DNA of 27,668 bases, taken from Paramacrobiotus richtersi (Eukaryota > Tardigrada > Eutardigrada > Parachela > Macrobiotidae). The stretch spans positions 1 through 27,668 of the forward strand of contig JAQGAU010000466.1 of NCBI GenBank assembly GCA_034698045.1. The letters are read 5' to 3'. Positions 1 to 11,149 of the stretch are shown here, piece after piece. How positions within the stretch are numbered: position 1 is the stretch's first letter; the number at the start of each line of letters is the position of its first letter. The position numbers and the translations under genes are program-made. The notes under the pieces are model-generated. The model ran no database searches. It was not told where the DNA came from and saw nothing but the letters and a program-made list of their open reading frames with translations.

Positions 1-2727
1 TGCCGAAGCGCGTAATGATCGATAAAACGAAAACAGCAACTGCTTATCAGTTAAAGTGTTGTTCTCACCCATATTATAGCCATATAGCTGTTGTTCTGAT
101 AAGGACTACTTTCAGATAGAAGTTCAGGCACCTCGTAAGTAAATTGCCCAGTAAACTTACATGACATGTGAGATCGTCAGTTTTGAACCCATTATATTTT
201 GCCAATCTGGCGATCTATGCCAAACGGTTTGGCCCAAACCTACCTTGAAAAGTGCCGTGGAGTAAAAATGCCTGGCGTAGATTGCCGAAACTTTGCAGCC
301 GACCCGGTGGGTCACTGCAAGCATTCAGGATCAAAACGTACTCACTGAAAAAACCTAGCCCAGGTGTTTCTCTAACAATTTTTTGCCGAACTCACTTTTT
401 CTTCGCAGGCCTTCATTAATCATATTTTCCGTAAGTACCGGGAAAGCCATGTGTCCTGGTGTAAAAAATTCTCTATTTAGAATGTTTATGTAACAGTTCC
501 TTATTGTCTTTGAAGCACTTGATCCTCCGCTAACGTGGTTCAACAGAACAGCGTTAACCTGTTAACCCAGAGCCCTTTTTGTCGACAAGAGATTAATACC
601 GTCGACTTTGTTCCGGCGCTTTAGTAAGCAGATCCTTTCTACAATATTTTGTACGCCAATAAAGAAGCTGTCTGGTCTTGACTTTCGCTCAGCGATCACG
701 CATAATAATTAGGGCCTTTCAATGAATGGAGATGGAGTTTCCGATGTGTAAAGATCACGTGCGGGAATATACTGGCCCGTTCCAGTGGCATGTACATGGC
801 TGTACTAGCGCAGAAATGTGTTAACACTATCATGCCGAATTGTTCCGGTCTCCTTAACCCGGCTAAAAATATCGTCATAACGGTTATTTTTAATTCACGG
901 TTAAGATTTGAGGAAATTGACTAGAGACCGCTTAACGGTTACTTTATGGTTCTAGCGCGGACGAAAACTGTTACTGCGCGATCACTACACAGAGAAGAAA
1001 CAGAACCATGAAGAAAAACACGCAACCAGTTGTCACATTAGAGTCTGTATCGTTTGTACAATTACACTTGGATCCGAAAGGGACAACTATATTCTCGATG
1101 AAATCACTGGTGCCGTGCACACGATTGCAGTTGTCTGCAATATTGCAGTAGCAGGTGAAGAGCGTCCCAGTCTCAATATCCGGATAACAATAATCTGGTT
1201 TAAAAGGTTGAGGATATTTCTTTACACAGCCTCGCGACGAAACGACTGCGAAGAGGACAAACTAAGCTGACCACAGAGTCGATCATTATGGCAGAGGTAG
1301 TTAGAAGCGATGTGTTCTTACCTACTTCCGAAAAGCTGAGCTTCCTTAGCACCGTGAAACAAACTTCCTCCGGTGCACACTTTCTGTGCAGGTAATTTAC
1401 AGCGCTATATTCGTGCGCGATGCAGTGCAGAGCATCTGTTGCTGATCCTGTACAATAACTGCATTTGTCCTTCAGTCTGATTGATTACAATTAGCAAAAC
1501 TACCGTAACACGGGGTTTTTTTCAGGCTTAATATACGTACCGCAAGGAAAAAGATAGTTACCGCAAAATTATTTTTTTTATAATTTACTAGCACGTATTG
1601 TCAATGTGCACAGTGTGTACAACAGATACGAAATTGAGCTGAAAAGTTACCGAAGTAATCACGTACCGAAGCAAGAAAGGCCAGCTAACAGAGCAAACAT
1701 CCACTGCATGATCGAGTCAGTTCATGGAGACCAGCATTCGGCAAATTGTACTGTAGCTAAATTACAGTAACTTCGGTGAACATTTCAGTGCGGGGAATAT
1801 TATGTACAGACTGCGCATTATTATTATGTTATCGACAATCTTTAGTGGCAACTCGAAACGAAGACTTTTGCAGCTGACTACGACTTTCGCCGCGTGTATT
1901 GTTGCAGTGAAATGCATTCGAAGGCCGCTTCATAAATCCCGGCTCTATTTCTGTAGCAAACATTCCTCATGAGCAACACAGCAAACAGAAAAAAACAACA
2001 GTAAATTTAGCGGCTATATTTGTCACACACATACAGAGCAAAATGCGTTGCTGCTCAGTTGTGCTGATTGGCAAGCGCGTCATCATCTGGATCGCAGATA
2101 TAATTAACGGAGTGCTGATTTAAATATCAATTAATTATCTTATTGCTCATTTGTCTGCAACCGCCCCTACACATTAATTACTCCAGAGTACAACATATTT
2201 AGGGAAAAGTATTCAGACTGATTCTTCTACTTCCACTGTAAATATTTAAAACCCACTAATATAAGTAAGAAATCACAACACGTTATCAGTGCATATCGCT
2301 TCAGACATTTGTATGTGCACCTTTCTTGTCAGGTGTTATCAGACCCTTCGTCATTTTATCACAGTGAATTCTTCATACATACACACAGCTCTTTAGATGC
2401 ATTAGTTCTAGTGCACTGATAACGGTAAAACAGCAAAGTGGTTTTATCGGTACATGCGGTTTTTAACTGACAAGAACCGATACGTTAACGTTTGCATTCG
2501 GCTGATCGAGTATGTACAACAGACAGCAGAATAACAGCACATGGTACGACGCTTTGCATTAAGCTTACATAACTACAAAGTTGTCCGATTAACGCCAGTA
2601 CACGTACACTGTATCACAACAAACCAACTACATGTGTTTTTTAACTGTACTTCTATACGAAACTACAACTGGAGCAACAGTCTTTTGCGTTTATCCACAC
2701 GCGCACTAATCGCGGATTATGACTTTT
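1..2727. other. Intergenic region upstream of ATG16 copy A
   Basis: No gene was recognised on either strand. The open frames here are short (about 60-100 codons) and show no domain, signal peptide or splice structure. From about 1430 onward the sequence is recognisably similar, with gaps, to 6210-7459 upstream of the second ATG16 copy, so this part is the duplicated 5' flank of the gene and probably holds its promoter and any untranslated exons. The first 1.4 kb has no counterpart that I could find in the window. Confidence 0.6.
1430..2727 (+). repeat. Duplicated 5' flank, copy A of tandem unit
   Basis: Several blocks match the region before ATG16 copy B in the same order: around 1430-1545 with 6210-6310 (shared TTGCT-ATCCTG-ACAAT, TTCAGTCT and AGCTTAATATA), around 2280-2350 with 6983-7055 (shared ATCGCTTCAGACATTTG, TGTTATCAG and CTTCGTCAT), and 2410-2545 with 7115-7270 (shared CACTGATAACG/CACCGATAACG, GATACG-TAACGTTTG and CAGCACATGGT). 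This shows that the duplication took in at least 1.2 kb of upstream DNA. Similarity is well below that of the exons, as expected for an older duplication. Confidence 0.7.
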
Positions 2728-5700
2728 ATGCCACGATTAGTCACTTCTCAAGAACCATGGAAGTCGACTATTCTGGAAAATCTGAGACAAAGGCATCACC
2801 GAGAAGTGGGGACCTTCAAGTCCGTTTTCGGTGCCTGTAAGAAATACATTTTTCGTTTTCAGAAGTTTGGAGCTTTCGAACTGATAATAGAGAACGGGCG
2901 CATTGGCTTGAGAAATGGCTTGGATTTTGACTTGCAAACCTATCGGATTTTTTTAGCTCTGGCTGTATGGAGAGTGCAGCGTAACACACTGTCGATAAGT
3001 CCCTCCCCGAGTTCTTATATAACTGTTTCTCTACATTAATGCGTGTTTATTCATGCTGGAAGTTACGCTTTTCTGTTATACATAGCTACAAAGCGGGGTA
3101 ATTTGATTACACTTATCATATCGTGTGTTTAATAAAAAGGAACAGTTAGACGGATTTGGGGGGCGGGACTTATCGTCAGTGTGTTACGCTGCACTCTCCA
3201 TACAGCCAGAGCTAAAACAATCCGATAGGTTTACAAGTCAAAATCCAAGCCATTTCTCAAGCCAATGCGCCCGTTCTCTAATATTCTCAAGAAGGCTCGT
3301 GAAAAATATTTCAAAGTGTAGTCACTACCAGAACCGGTTTCAGTGAGCTTTAAGAACGAAATGACCTGAGACTTTAACAGGATATTTCGTTGATCCTTGG
3401 TCGTAACAATATTTTAGATGGCAAATTGGTTGACCTTTCCGAATCCCTAAAAGCGCAACAGAAGCAAGCTGAAGTGAATGCAGGAGTGGAGAGGTTCAAG
3501 CACCAGATGGACAACGAAATCAAGGTACAGGACAAACTGGTAACAGGGCTGCAGCAGAAAATTTACCGCTTGCAAAGAGAATTGACACATGTTCATCGGC
3601 GAAAAGGAAACAATGTCCAACAGCTAATGGACTTGCGGTACCAGTTACAAGAAAAGGATAAGACCATTCTGGAAAAGGAACAAAAGTGAGGAAGTGTCTG
3701 CTGCAAAGTTTCAAAGTGAATGAAAATGCGGCATGTATCAATTCGCTGTCTTCTGTTTATATTTCATATTTCTTCATGCTGAAAATCGTATAGGTGATTT
3801 GAAAACTTACTGACGAATTAATAGTTGTTGTTGTTCGACGCTGTTATTGTTCTCAGAATCCTAGACCAAGATTTCCTGATCTACGGTGCGAAGCAGGCTC
3901 TACGGCAGGCTGAAGCAAGCATTCTCAATTTTGAAAGAGCTAATGAACTGCTGAAGGATGCATACCAGGCTTTGCGTACTGCCTATTCCAGTCTCGAGCA
4001 AAACCCGCGTAAACTGCAGCAGGAGTATCAAGAAATTGCAACCCCTAGGCAGTTGCTAAAGGCAGCCGAAGCCGCGCGAAAGGGCTCAGAAGCCGGAAGT
4101 TTCGTACAGAGACGGAAGAGCTCCATGTTAGACATCCTACAAGCCGTCAAGCAACATGGCGATGCCAAAACTGGACCATACGACGACTGGGTCAGCTGTT
4201 CAGCACCCGGTTATGGTGTAGGTGCCCCTTCCATCGTCCAGCATAAAATCGTGAGTCAGTTACACACTAAAGGAAGACAGCCGTTAGTTTCAGAACCATT
4301 TGCATACTGGTACTAAATTTATGCGACGTGCGGAACTGTTGTTTTCTACCATAATTTTGTAAGAAAATGCACAACGCAGATACACACTTTCCAAGTCATC
4401 TAGTCGTTGTAGCGAAAGTATAGAGGGAAAATTTCTGTAATAATGATGAATAAAGTGGTATATTACAAGCAATTACATACAGCAGAGCATCACTGGTCAT
4501 AATTCTATGATTCTTCACAGGATGCTCACGAAAGCGAAGTGAATGCCGTCCGTTGGAGTCCCATGGGTCGCTATTTTGCCACGGGAGGCGCAGACAGACA
4601 AGTGAAGGTCTGGGAAGGCGTCTTCTCTCAGCCCATAGTGTTTACTGGCCCCAGTCGAGCGGTTATGTCGGTGGAATTTGACCCAGTGGAGCTTACGGTC
4701 ATGGCTGGAACATGTGATCCCGCGATATACATCTGGGCCATTAATGATCGACGGCTAAAAGTACCAACTTCAAAATTTAAAAATGGACAGCTCGCAGTTA
4801 TGCAGCTGCCATATGTAACCTTTAGGAAATGTATTTCTCAACGGAAAGTTATTCGTTCGTAATGGTAACAGTAAACATATTATTATAAACGCATATAGTA
4901 TTATAACTAGGGTAAAGCATCACGTACTAGCTTGAACATATATTCACAGAGATCATATTAACATATGAAGATTTGCTTGTTCGGAACCTAGTGCTGCAAA
5001 CTTCGAACCTTTGTCAACAGCATAAGCTAACGGGTCACGAAGGCAAAGTCTCAGCATGCAAGTTTATTTCCGGCCCGAATTCGGTTGTATCTGGAAGTCA
5101 TGATCGGATGCTGAAATTATGGGATCTCCGAAATGGGACGTGTGTACAGAACTTCTTTCCTGGATCGATCTGCAATGATCTGGTGACTTATGGAGACTGG
5201 AGTGTCATTAGTGGACATTTCGATGGCAAAATTCGCTTTTGGGATAGGAGGTCTACAAAATCTCTGAATGAAATGGAAGTGGGTGGCAAAGTCACTTCTC
5301 TGGATCTGTCTTCTACCCATGGTAATATAACAAATGCATTTAGTTATCGATACATTCTTCTCAGCAACCCGACATAATGTAATTCCGTAACCTATTATTA
5401 ACGGCTATATGTTTCTACAGAGGGTCTCCGCCTCCTGTCGTGTTCTCGGGATGACTCAATAAAAGTGATCGACGTCCACAAAAGCGAAGTAATCCTTACG
5501 CTCAAGTATGATCAACCTTGCAAATCTCCAGCAGCTCTCAGAATATGAGACTCAGATTAAAATGATTGATAACATGTGCAATAAAACAAGTGTGTTACAG
5601 TCACGATGCAGCTGGACTACAGTAGTTGTTGTGGTCCTCTAGGGCGGACAATTTTAATGTTGCTCGTGACTGGTCGCGAGCGGGGTTCAGTTCAGATGGC

Positions 5701-5892
5701 GAGTACGCTGCAGCCGGCTCTACTAACGGTGTACTGTACATGTGGAATCTCAGATCTGCTCTTCAAGGAAATGGACGGTTAGCAGGAGTGTTGAAGGAAC
5801 ATTCTAGTCCCATCATCGCCTGTTCCTGGCATCCTCTCGGTAATCAACTGCTGTCCTGTGATTGTAACCAGAAAGTTGTTGCTTGGTTGTGA
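2728..5892 (+). CDS. ATG16: ATG16-like autophagy protein, copy A
   Basis: Seven coding exons: 2728-2836, 3418-3685, 3857-4250, 4521-4760, 5021-5321, 5421-5505 and 5643-5892, all with GT-AG borders and consistent phases, giving 548 aa. The N-terminus (Trp11, then WK-x2-I-x2-LRxR) matches the ATG5-binding helix of ATG16. Residues 37 to about 200 are a coiled coil with FERANELLKD. From about residue 258 (DAHESEVNAV) a seven-bladed WD40 propeller follows, with SGSHDRMLKLWDLR, SGHFDGKIRFWD and LLSCSRDDSIKVID typical of animal ATG16L1. In the family, ATG16 binds ATG12-ATG5 and directs lipidation of ATG8/LC3 on the phagophore. ATG 2728 is chosen because it aligns with the copy B start; an in-frame ATG lies at 2719. 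Oddities: prolines at residues 176 and 189 inside the coiled coil and a KDA where copy B has KDE. The frame is open throughout, so it is not an obvious pseudogene. Confidence 0.9.
2890..3278. mobile_element. MITE-like element with 119 bp inverted repeats in ATG16-A intron 1
   Basis: The arms 2890-3008 and 3160-3278 are reverse complements with only about four mismatches in 119 positions. Both ends begin GAGAACGGGCGC. TA dinucleotides lie immediately outside both ends (2888-2889 and 3279-3280), fitting a TA target duplication as made by Tc1/mariner-type transposases. The internal 151 bp has no transposase frame. The corresponding place in copy B intron 1 (around 7600-7612, GAACCGATAAAGTG) has no insert, and copy A reads GAACTGATAA-TA just before the element. 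This is therefore a non-autonomous insertion acquired after the gene duplication, or lost from B. Confidence 0.8.
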
Positions 5893-5932
5893 TAAATGTA
5901 CATAATTATTTCTTTTGTGATACTTTCTTTTA

Positions 5933-5938
5933 AATAAA
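5933..5938 (+). promoter_or_regulatory. Poly(A) signal of ATG16 copy A
   Basis: AATAAA lies 41 bp after the stop codon at 5890-5892, in an AT-rich stretch. Position and sequence fit a canonical cleavage and polyadenylation signal. Confidence 0.7.
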
Positions 5939-6209
5939 GTTAACGATCTCGACCGTACCGTGCCGGTACGTGCGAAACTTTACTTTATACTTACACTAAA
6001 TATGTGTGCGGTGCGGTCTGTAATTGTCTGCTTTCATCTGTAAGTACTATCCAGTATAAGCGAAAGATGCGGAACCATGACGCATGGTTCGGACGCGGTG
6101 TAAAAAAATGGCATCCCAGACTGCACTCATCACTAAGTATGAACTCGACCTTTAGTTCCAGCTGTTAAACGTTCAATCTGTTGCATGGCTTGTAGTTTTG
6201 TGCTCAGGG

Positions 6210-7459
6210 CAGCGGTTGCTAATCCTGAACAATTTCTGCATTAATTATTCAGTCTAACTAATTATTATAAATAAAACTACTCTGATACGGACCTGTTTTC
6301 CAGCTTAATATAATGCAGTGAACCAACCGTAAACAGCTTCACGTACGGAAGAAAAACGAGTTAACAGAGCATTCCATGATCGGGAAAATTCGTGGAGTCT
6401 GGCATTCGTCAGAACTCGTTTAAGCAGCCTATGTGATCGTGCATATTACAATATGCTGTACAATATTGTCCGTGCACTTACGCGTGCTGCTTGCTATTAT
6501 GCTGCATATCTGTAATCTAAATTAAAATTTGAAACTAACTCGTCTGCGTATGAGTTTTAAATCATGAGTTGCCATAAAAATGCATCCGAAGGCTTCAGCA
6601 AAAGTTCCTCATAAATGACTCAGCAAATAAAATAAAGAACAGCACTTAAACTTAGTTGCTAAATTAATGCCATATGCCACTGGTTTATCAGTTGGATCAC
6701 ATGCGTAATTAACGGGTCGTCTCGTAAGTCATATTGATACTCATGTACAGTATCTGCGAAAAATATGTTGTTTACGTCATATGTGTTATGCCACACTTAC
6801 ATTAGACGAGATCATTCAAGCTGCTTGATTTAATGTACTAGTAAGGTGCATATCTGCAACTGTGATTCACCTTCTATTAGATAATTAACTGCTCTTTAGT
6901 ATGGGTGTGTTAAAAAGCGGAAATAAATCTTCTTGCAGTTCTGCCTATTTCAAACCTAGAAGCCAGTAAGACGTCGATCAGAACACGTTACAACGGCATC
7001 GCTTCAGACATTTGGCTGTAGTTGTACATATCTTTTATCCGCTGTTATCAGGGCCTTCGTCATCTTATCGTAGTAAATTCTTTGTACACTAAACTCTTTC
7101 ATACGTGAGGTATAAATCAGAGTGCACCGATAACGATAAAACAGAAAGCAGTAAAGCATTTCCATTGGTACGTACGGTTTTCAATTGACATAGTAGCAGA
7201 ACTGATACGCTAACGTTTGTATTCAGCTGATTCATCTGATCGGGTATGTAGATAGGCTAGCAGCACATGGTTGAAATGTTTTCTCAAGCATGCATAACCA
7301 CAGAGTTGATTGCTTAGCGCCACTATCATTACAACGCACCTTGGTAGTGGTTTGACACTGGTTTCTTAGCTGTATACGAAAGGCGATTATATCCTCAAAT
7401 AATTGTTTGGAAACGTTTTATGCCTGTCCGTCGCGCACCAATCGCGCATTACGACTGTA
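6210..7459 (+). repeat. Duplicated 5' flank, copy B of tandem unit
   Basis: This is the counterpart of 1430-2727. Block order and orientation are the same, with substitutions and indels. Similarity continues right up to the start codon: AATCGCG-ATTA-GACT lies just before the ATG in both copies, which supports the choice of start codons at 2728 and 7460. Confidence 0.7.
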
Positions 7460-10015
7460 ATGCCACCGCTAGTAACTTTTCAAAAGCCGTGGAAATCGAC
7501 TATACTGGAAAGCCTAAGACTAAGACATCATCGGGAAGTGGTGACTTTCAAGTCGGTTTTCGACGCCTGTAAGGAATAACCGATTGGTTCGTAGTTTTGA
7601 ACCGATAAAGTGCCAGTATGCTGCACGGATAAAGAATTCGCAACAGAAATTTATAATCCTTGTTTGTGATCAGTGTCTCGAATTGTTTTCTTCACTAGCA
7701 CCGATGACAAATTTGTGCAGTGAACTGTGCTTATGTTTCTAATGATCTTTGAGCGTCAGAACTTTTTAGATGGCAGATTGTTTGACCTTTCCGAATCCTT
7801 AAAGCTGCAACAGAAGCAAGCCGAAATAAATGCAGGGGTGGAAAAGTTCAAGCAGCAAATACAAAGCGATGGCAAGGTACAAGACAAACTGGTTACAGCG
7901 CTGGAAGAGAAGATTTATCGTTTGCAAACGGAACTAACTGATATTCATCGGCAAAAAGGAGACAATGTGCAACAACTAATGGATCTGCGGTACCAGTTGC
8001 AAGAAAAGGAGAAGATCATTTTAGAAAAGGAACAAAAGTAAGGCAACATTTTTCCCTTGACGACTTCCCAGCGGAAAGTTTAACGAGACCGTTAAAACAT
8101 AAGTAATTTGCTGTTCTCAGAATCCATGACCAGGACGCTATGATCTACGATATCAAGCAGGCTCTGCGGCAGGCTGAAGCAACCGTTCTTAATTTCGAGC
8201 GAGCTAATGAACTGCTGAAAGACGAACACCAAGCACTGCGCAGTGCCTACTCCAGTCTCGAGCAAAATTCCCGCAAACTAAAGCAGGAATATGAAGAGAT
8301 TGCAACCCGCAAGCAGAAACTAAGCGCCGTTGAAGTAGTGCAGAAGGATGCAGAAGCTGAACGATTCGTACAGAGAAGGAAGAGCTCCATGTTAGAAGAC
8401 ATCTTGCAAGCCGTCAGGCAACATGTTGAAGTCAAAACTGGTCCGTATGACGATTGGGTTAGCTGTGCAGTACCTGGTTACGGTACTGGTGCTCCGTCCA
8501 TCGTACAACATAAAATCGTAAGTCTGATAAAGAAGCCGAGCCGCCAGTTTCCTAGTTACCTAAGTCAGGTCACGCAGCGATTTGGCTGGAGTACTTGCAT
8601 ATACAGTAGTGATGCCGAACAATGTGATCTGTTATGTCAATGACAATTACGCAAACAGGTAGTTTTTATAATGATTCTTCATAGGATGCTCACGAAAGTG
8701 AAGTGAATGCCATCCGCTGGAGTCCCATAGGACGCTATTTTGCCACAGGCGGCGCAGACAGACAAGTGAAAGTCTGGGAAGGTGTCTTTTCTCAGCCTAT
8801 AGTGTTTACTGGCCCCAGTCGAGCGGTTATGTCGGTGGACTTTGATCCAGGAGAGCTAACGGTCATGGCTGGAACGTGCGATCCCGCGATATACATCTGG
8901 TCCATCCACGATCGACGGCTTAAGGTACCAATTTAAAAAAAACAGATCGCTCTTATGCAGTGCTACAACTAATCATTTGAAAGCCGAGTCCTCCGCGGAC
9001 AACAGTTTGACCATATTGCGAAGTGCGGACTGACAATTGTTAGGGCAAAGCTAGAAGCACCATTATTATGCTATCGCGAATGCATTTATATATGTATACA
9101 GTAGGTAGCTTTGTTTATGCGGAACACAGTGCTACAAGCTTCGAATCGTTTGTCGATAGCACAAACTAACTGGTCACGAAGGCAAAGTTTCAGCAAGCAA
9201 GTTTATTTCCGGCCCGAATTTGGTTGTGTCTGGAAGCCATGATCGGATGTTAAAATTATGGGATCTTCGAAATGGCACGTGTGCACACACTTTCTTTCCC
9301 GGATCGATCTGCGATGATTTGGTGACATACGGAGACTGGAGTGTCATCAGTGGTCATTTCGATGGCAAAATTCGCTTTTGGGATACGAGGACAACAAGAT
9401 CTCTGAATGAAATAGAAGTTGGTGGCAGAGTCACTTCCCTGGATCTGTCTACTGACCATGGTAACATGACAGATATTTAGAGACCCTATGTTTCTCAGCA
9501 ATTCCAACATCCTTCCGTAACGTATTCTTACACGTATGTCATTCTGCAGAGGGCCTTCGTCTTCTATCGTGCTCACGGGATGATTCATTGAAGGTGATCG
9601 ATGTGCACAAATGCGAAGTAATCCTTACGCTGAGGTAACAGCTATTGTCTTCGACCGAAGTCTGAAGCTTGTGCCTATTGATGCAGTAAAACTGTTGTGT
9701 TGACAGTTGTCACAACTGAGTATTTTATGGTAGTTTGGCGTAGTTGTAGTTTTTTTATTTTCTAGAGCGGATAATTTTAATGTTTCCCGTGATTGGTCGC
9801 GAGCGGGGTTCAGTGCGGATGGACAGTATGCTGCAGCTGGCTCAGCTAATGGTATACTGTACATATGGAATCTCAAGTCTGCCCTACAAGAAAATGGACG
9901 CCTAGCGAGAGTGCTGAAAGAGCACTCTAGCCCCATCATCGCCTGTTCATGGCATCCCCTCGGTAATCAGCTGCTGTCATGTGATTGTAATCAGAAAGTT
10001 GTTTCATGGTTGTGA
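7460..10015 (+). CDS. ATG16: ATG16-like autophagy protein, copy B
   Basis: Seven coding exons: 7460-7568, 7770-8037, 8121-8517, 8685-8924, 9160-9460, 9550-9634 and 9766-10015, giving 549 aa. Five of the seven introns-phase-matched exons are easily paired and all seven keep the exon lengths of copy A, except exon 3, which is one codon longer (MLEDILQ against MLDILQ). Domains in order: an N-terminal ATG5-binding helix with Trp11, a coiled coil of about residues 37-200 including FERANELLKDEHQAL, a linker, and a seven-blade WD40 propeller from about residue 259. The coiled coil lacks the prolines of copy A and is closer to the animal ATG16L1 pattern. Role known for the family: scaffold of the ATG12-ATG5-ATG16 complex in autophagosome formation and in non-canonical LC3 lipidation through the WD40 domain. 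Introns are shorter than in copy A (intron 1 is 201 against 581 bp). If one copy keeps the ancestral function, this one looks the better candidate. Confidence 0.92.
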
Positions 10016-11149
10016 TAAATGTATGTACCTAATGCGGTATTACGCACCAACATGGTCTTTAGTAATTATTTCTGTTGATTTTGTGTCTGTTATTAAATGC
10101 GATCTCAACCATCTGATTGTTCACACCGCTGACCCACATGTACAGATTTTTTATCAACGATTGAGACATGCGCGGCTCAGATCTGCCCTTTTTAAGTCTT
10201 AACCAAAATTCAGTCACATATATATGCAAACAGTTACGGTGGTTTTTCGGTTTGCGCGGCATCGAGTTTTATCCTGCACATACACACTAAGGATTCAGGT
10301 TCTGGTGATTACTGTTCAAGCGCTGCCTCACGATTTCGCACCAGGGAGAATGGTATAACAGTATCAGCCGTAGAAAGCTAGAAATACCAACAACTGCACC
10401 AGCGGCAAACCGTCTTAAAACCGAAGCACATGTACAGCGATGACGAAAATGATGAAAACTGGTCCGCAACGGGAATTCGATCTTTCTTAACGAGATACGA
10501 AGGCGCGCACCTACAGTATTTTTGAATCTACCGTTCACGTACGTATAGGCTATAATATCTGCGGTTTTTTCCCTGTTGGACAAGGTAAAAATACTAAAAA
10601 TTAATAGATTACAGATAGCATACATATGACTGTACTATTCATTCAAACCGATTAAAGAAACCATCTCGAGCGTGCAAGTTCCAAATCAACCCTAATCAAG
10701 GTGGATAAAGAAATCAGAATCACATTCCGGAACGATCATGTACAATGAACAAACAAACTTGAAACATCATAAAATAACGGTGAAACTAAATCAAGAAACC
10801 AACCGGACGGGATGACACCGATTCCGGCCCATGGAAGAAGGACCGCAGTCTGGGACGTTGTCACGTTGTCGGTTGAAATGCTGTGTCGGACTCTACGTCT
10901 CTGGACTCTGGCTACGTATACACTTATCTTATTCCCCGTAGCCTTTATTAAAAATTCCAAGATCAGAACCTCTAAAAGAATGACTGCTTCCCAGGGTCAA
11001 TTCGTCCTCGTGACGTTCCCGTATCCATACGATTCCGAAGGCAGCGAACCGAGACTACATGGTATCAATGGCATCAGCACGTACAGACAACGCAGCTAAA
11101 GGTCAGCGATAACCAGCTAAATTGCATTACCGAGGACGACCCAGAACGC
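10016..11149. other. Intergenic region between ATG16-B and receptor C
   Basis: This is a convergent interval between the plus-strand ATG16 copy B and the minus-strand receptor C. Open frames of up to about 112 codons exist (for example minus strand 10287-10625) but none resembles a known family or has a paralogue in the window. It probably holds both 3' untranslated regions. Candidate poly(A) signals are ATTAAA at 10092-10097 on the plus strand and AATAAA on the minus strand (TTTATT at 10944-10949). Confidence 0.5.

Larger units (their letters stand above)
5893..7459. other. Spacer between the two ATG16 copies
   Basis: There is no gene here. The first part holds the 3' end of copy A with an AATAAA at 5933-5938, followed by two short perfect hairpins (5954-5970 and 6072-6090). 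From about 6210 it is the duplicated 5' flank matching 1430-2727. No frame with recognisable protein content was found. Confidence 0.65.

Noticed and set aside
2541..2840. Plus-strand open frame of 99 codons overlapping the ATG16-A start
   Set aside because: It overlaps exon 1 in another frame, has no family resemblance and is not conserved in the copy B flank.
3125..3346. Open frame inside ATG16-A intron 1
   Set aside because: It lies largely in the arm of the inverted-repeat element and has no matching frame in copy B.
3381..3417. Extension of ATG16-A exon 2 upstream to the acceptor at 3380
   Set aside because: The phase does not match exon 1, and the equivalent in copy B meets in-frame stops. 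The acceptor TTTTAG at 3417 (7769 in B) fits phase and gives the conserved AYGKL/AYGRL junction.
10287..10625. Minus-strand ATG-started frame of 112 codons
   Set aside because: No recognisable domain, no paralogue in the window and no splice partners; a chance frame is as likely.
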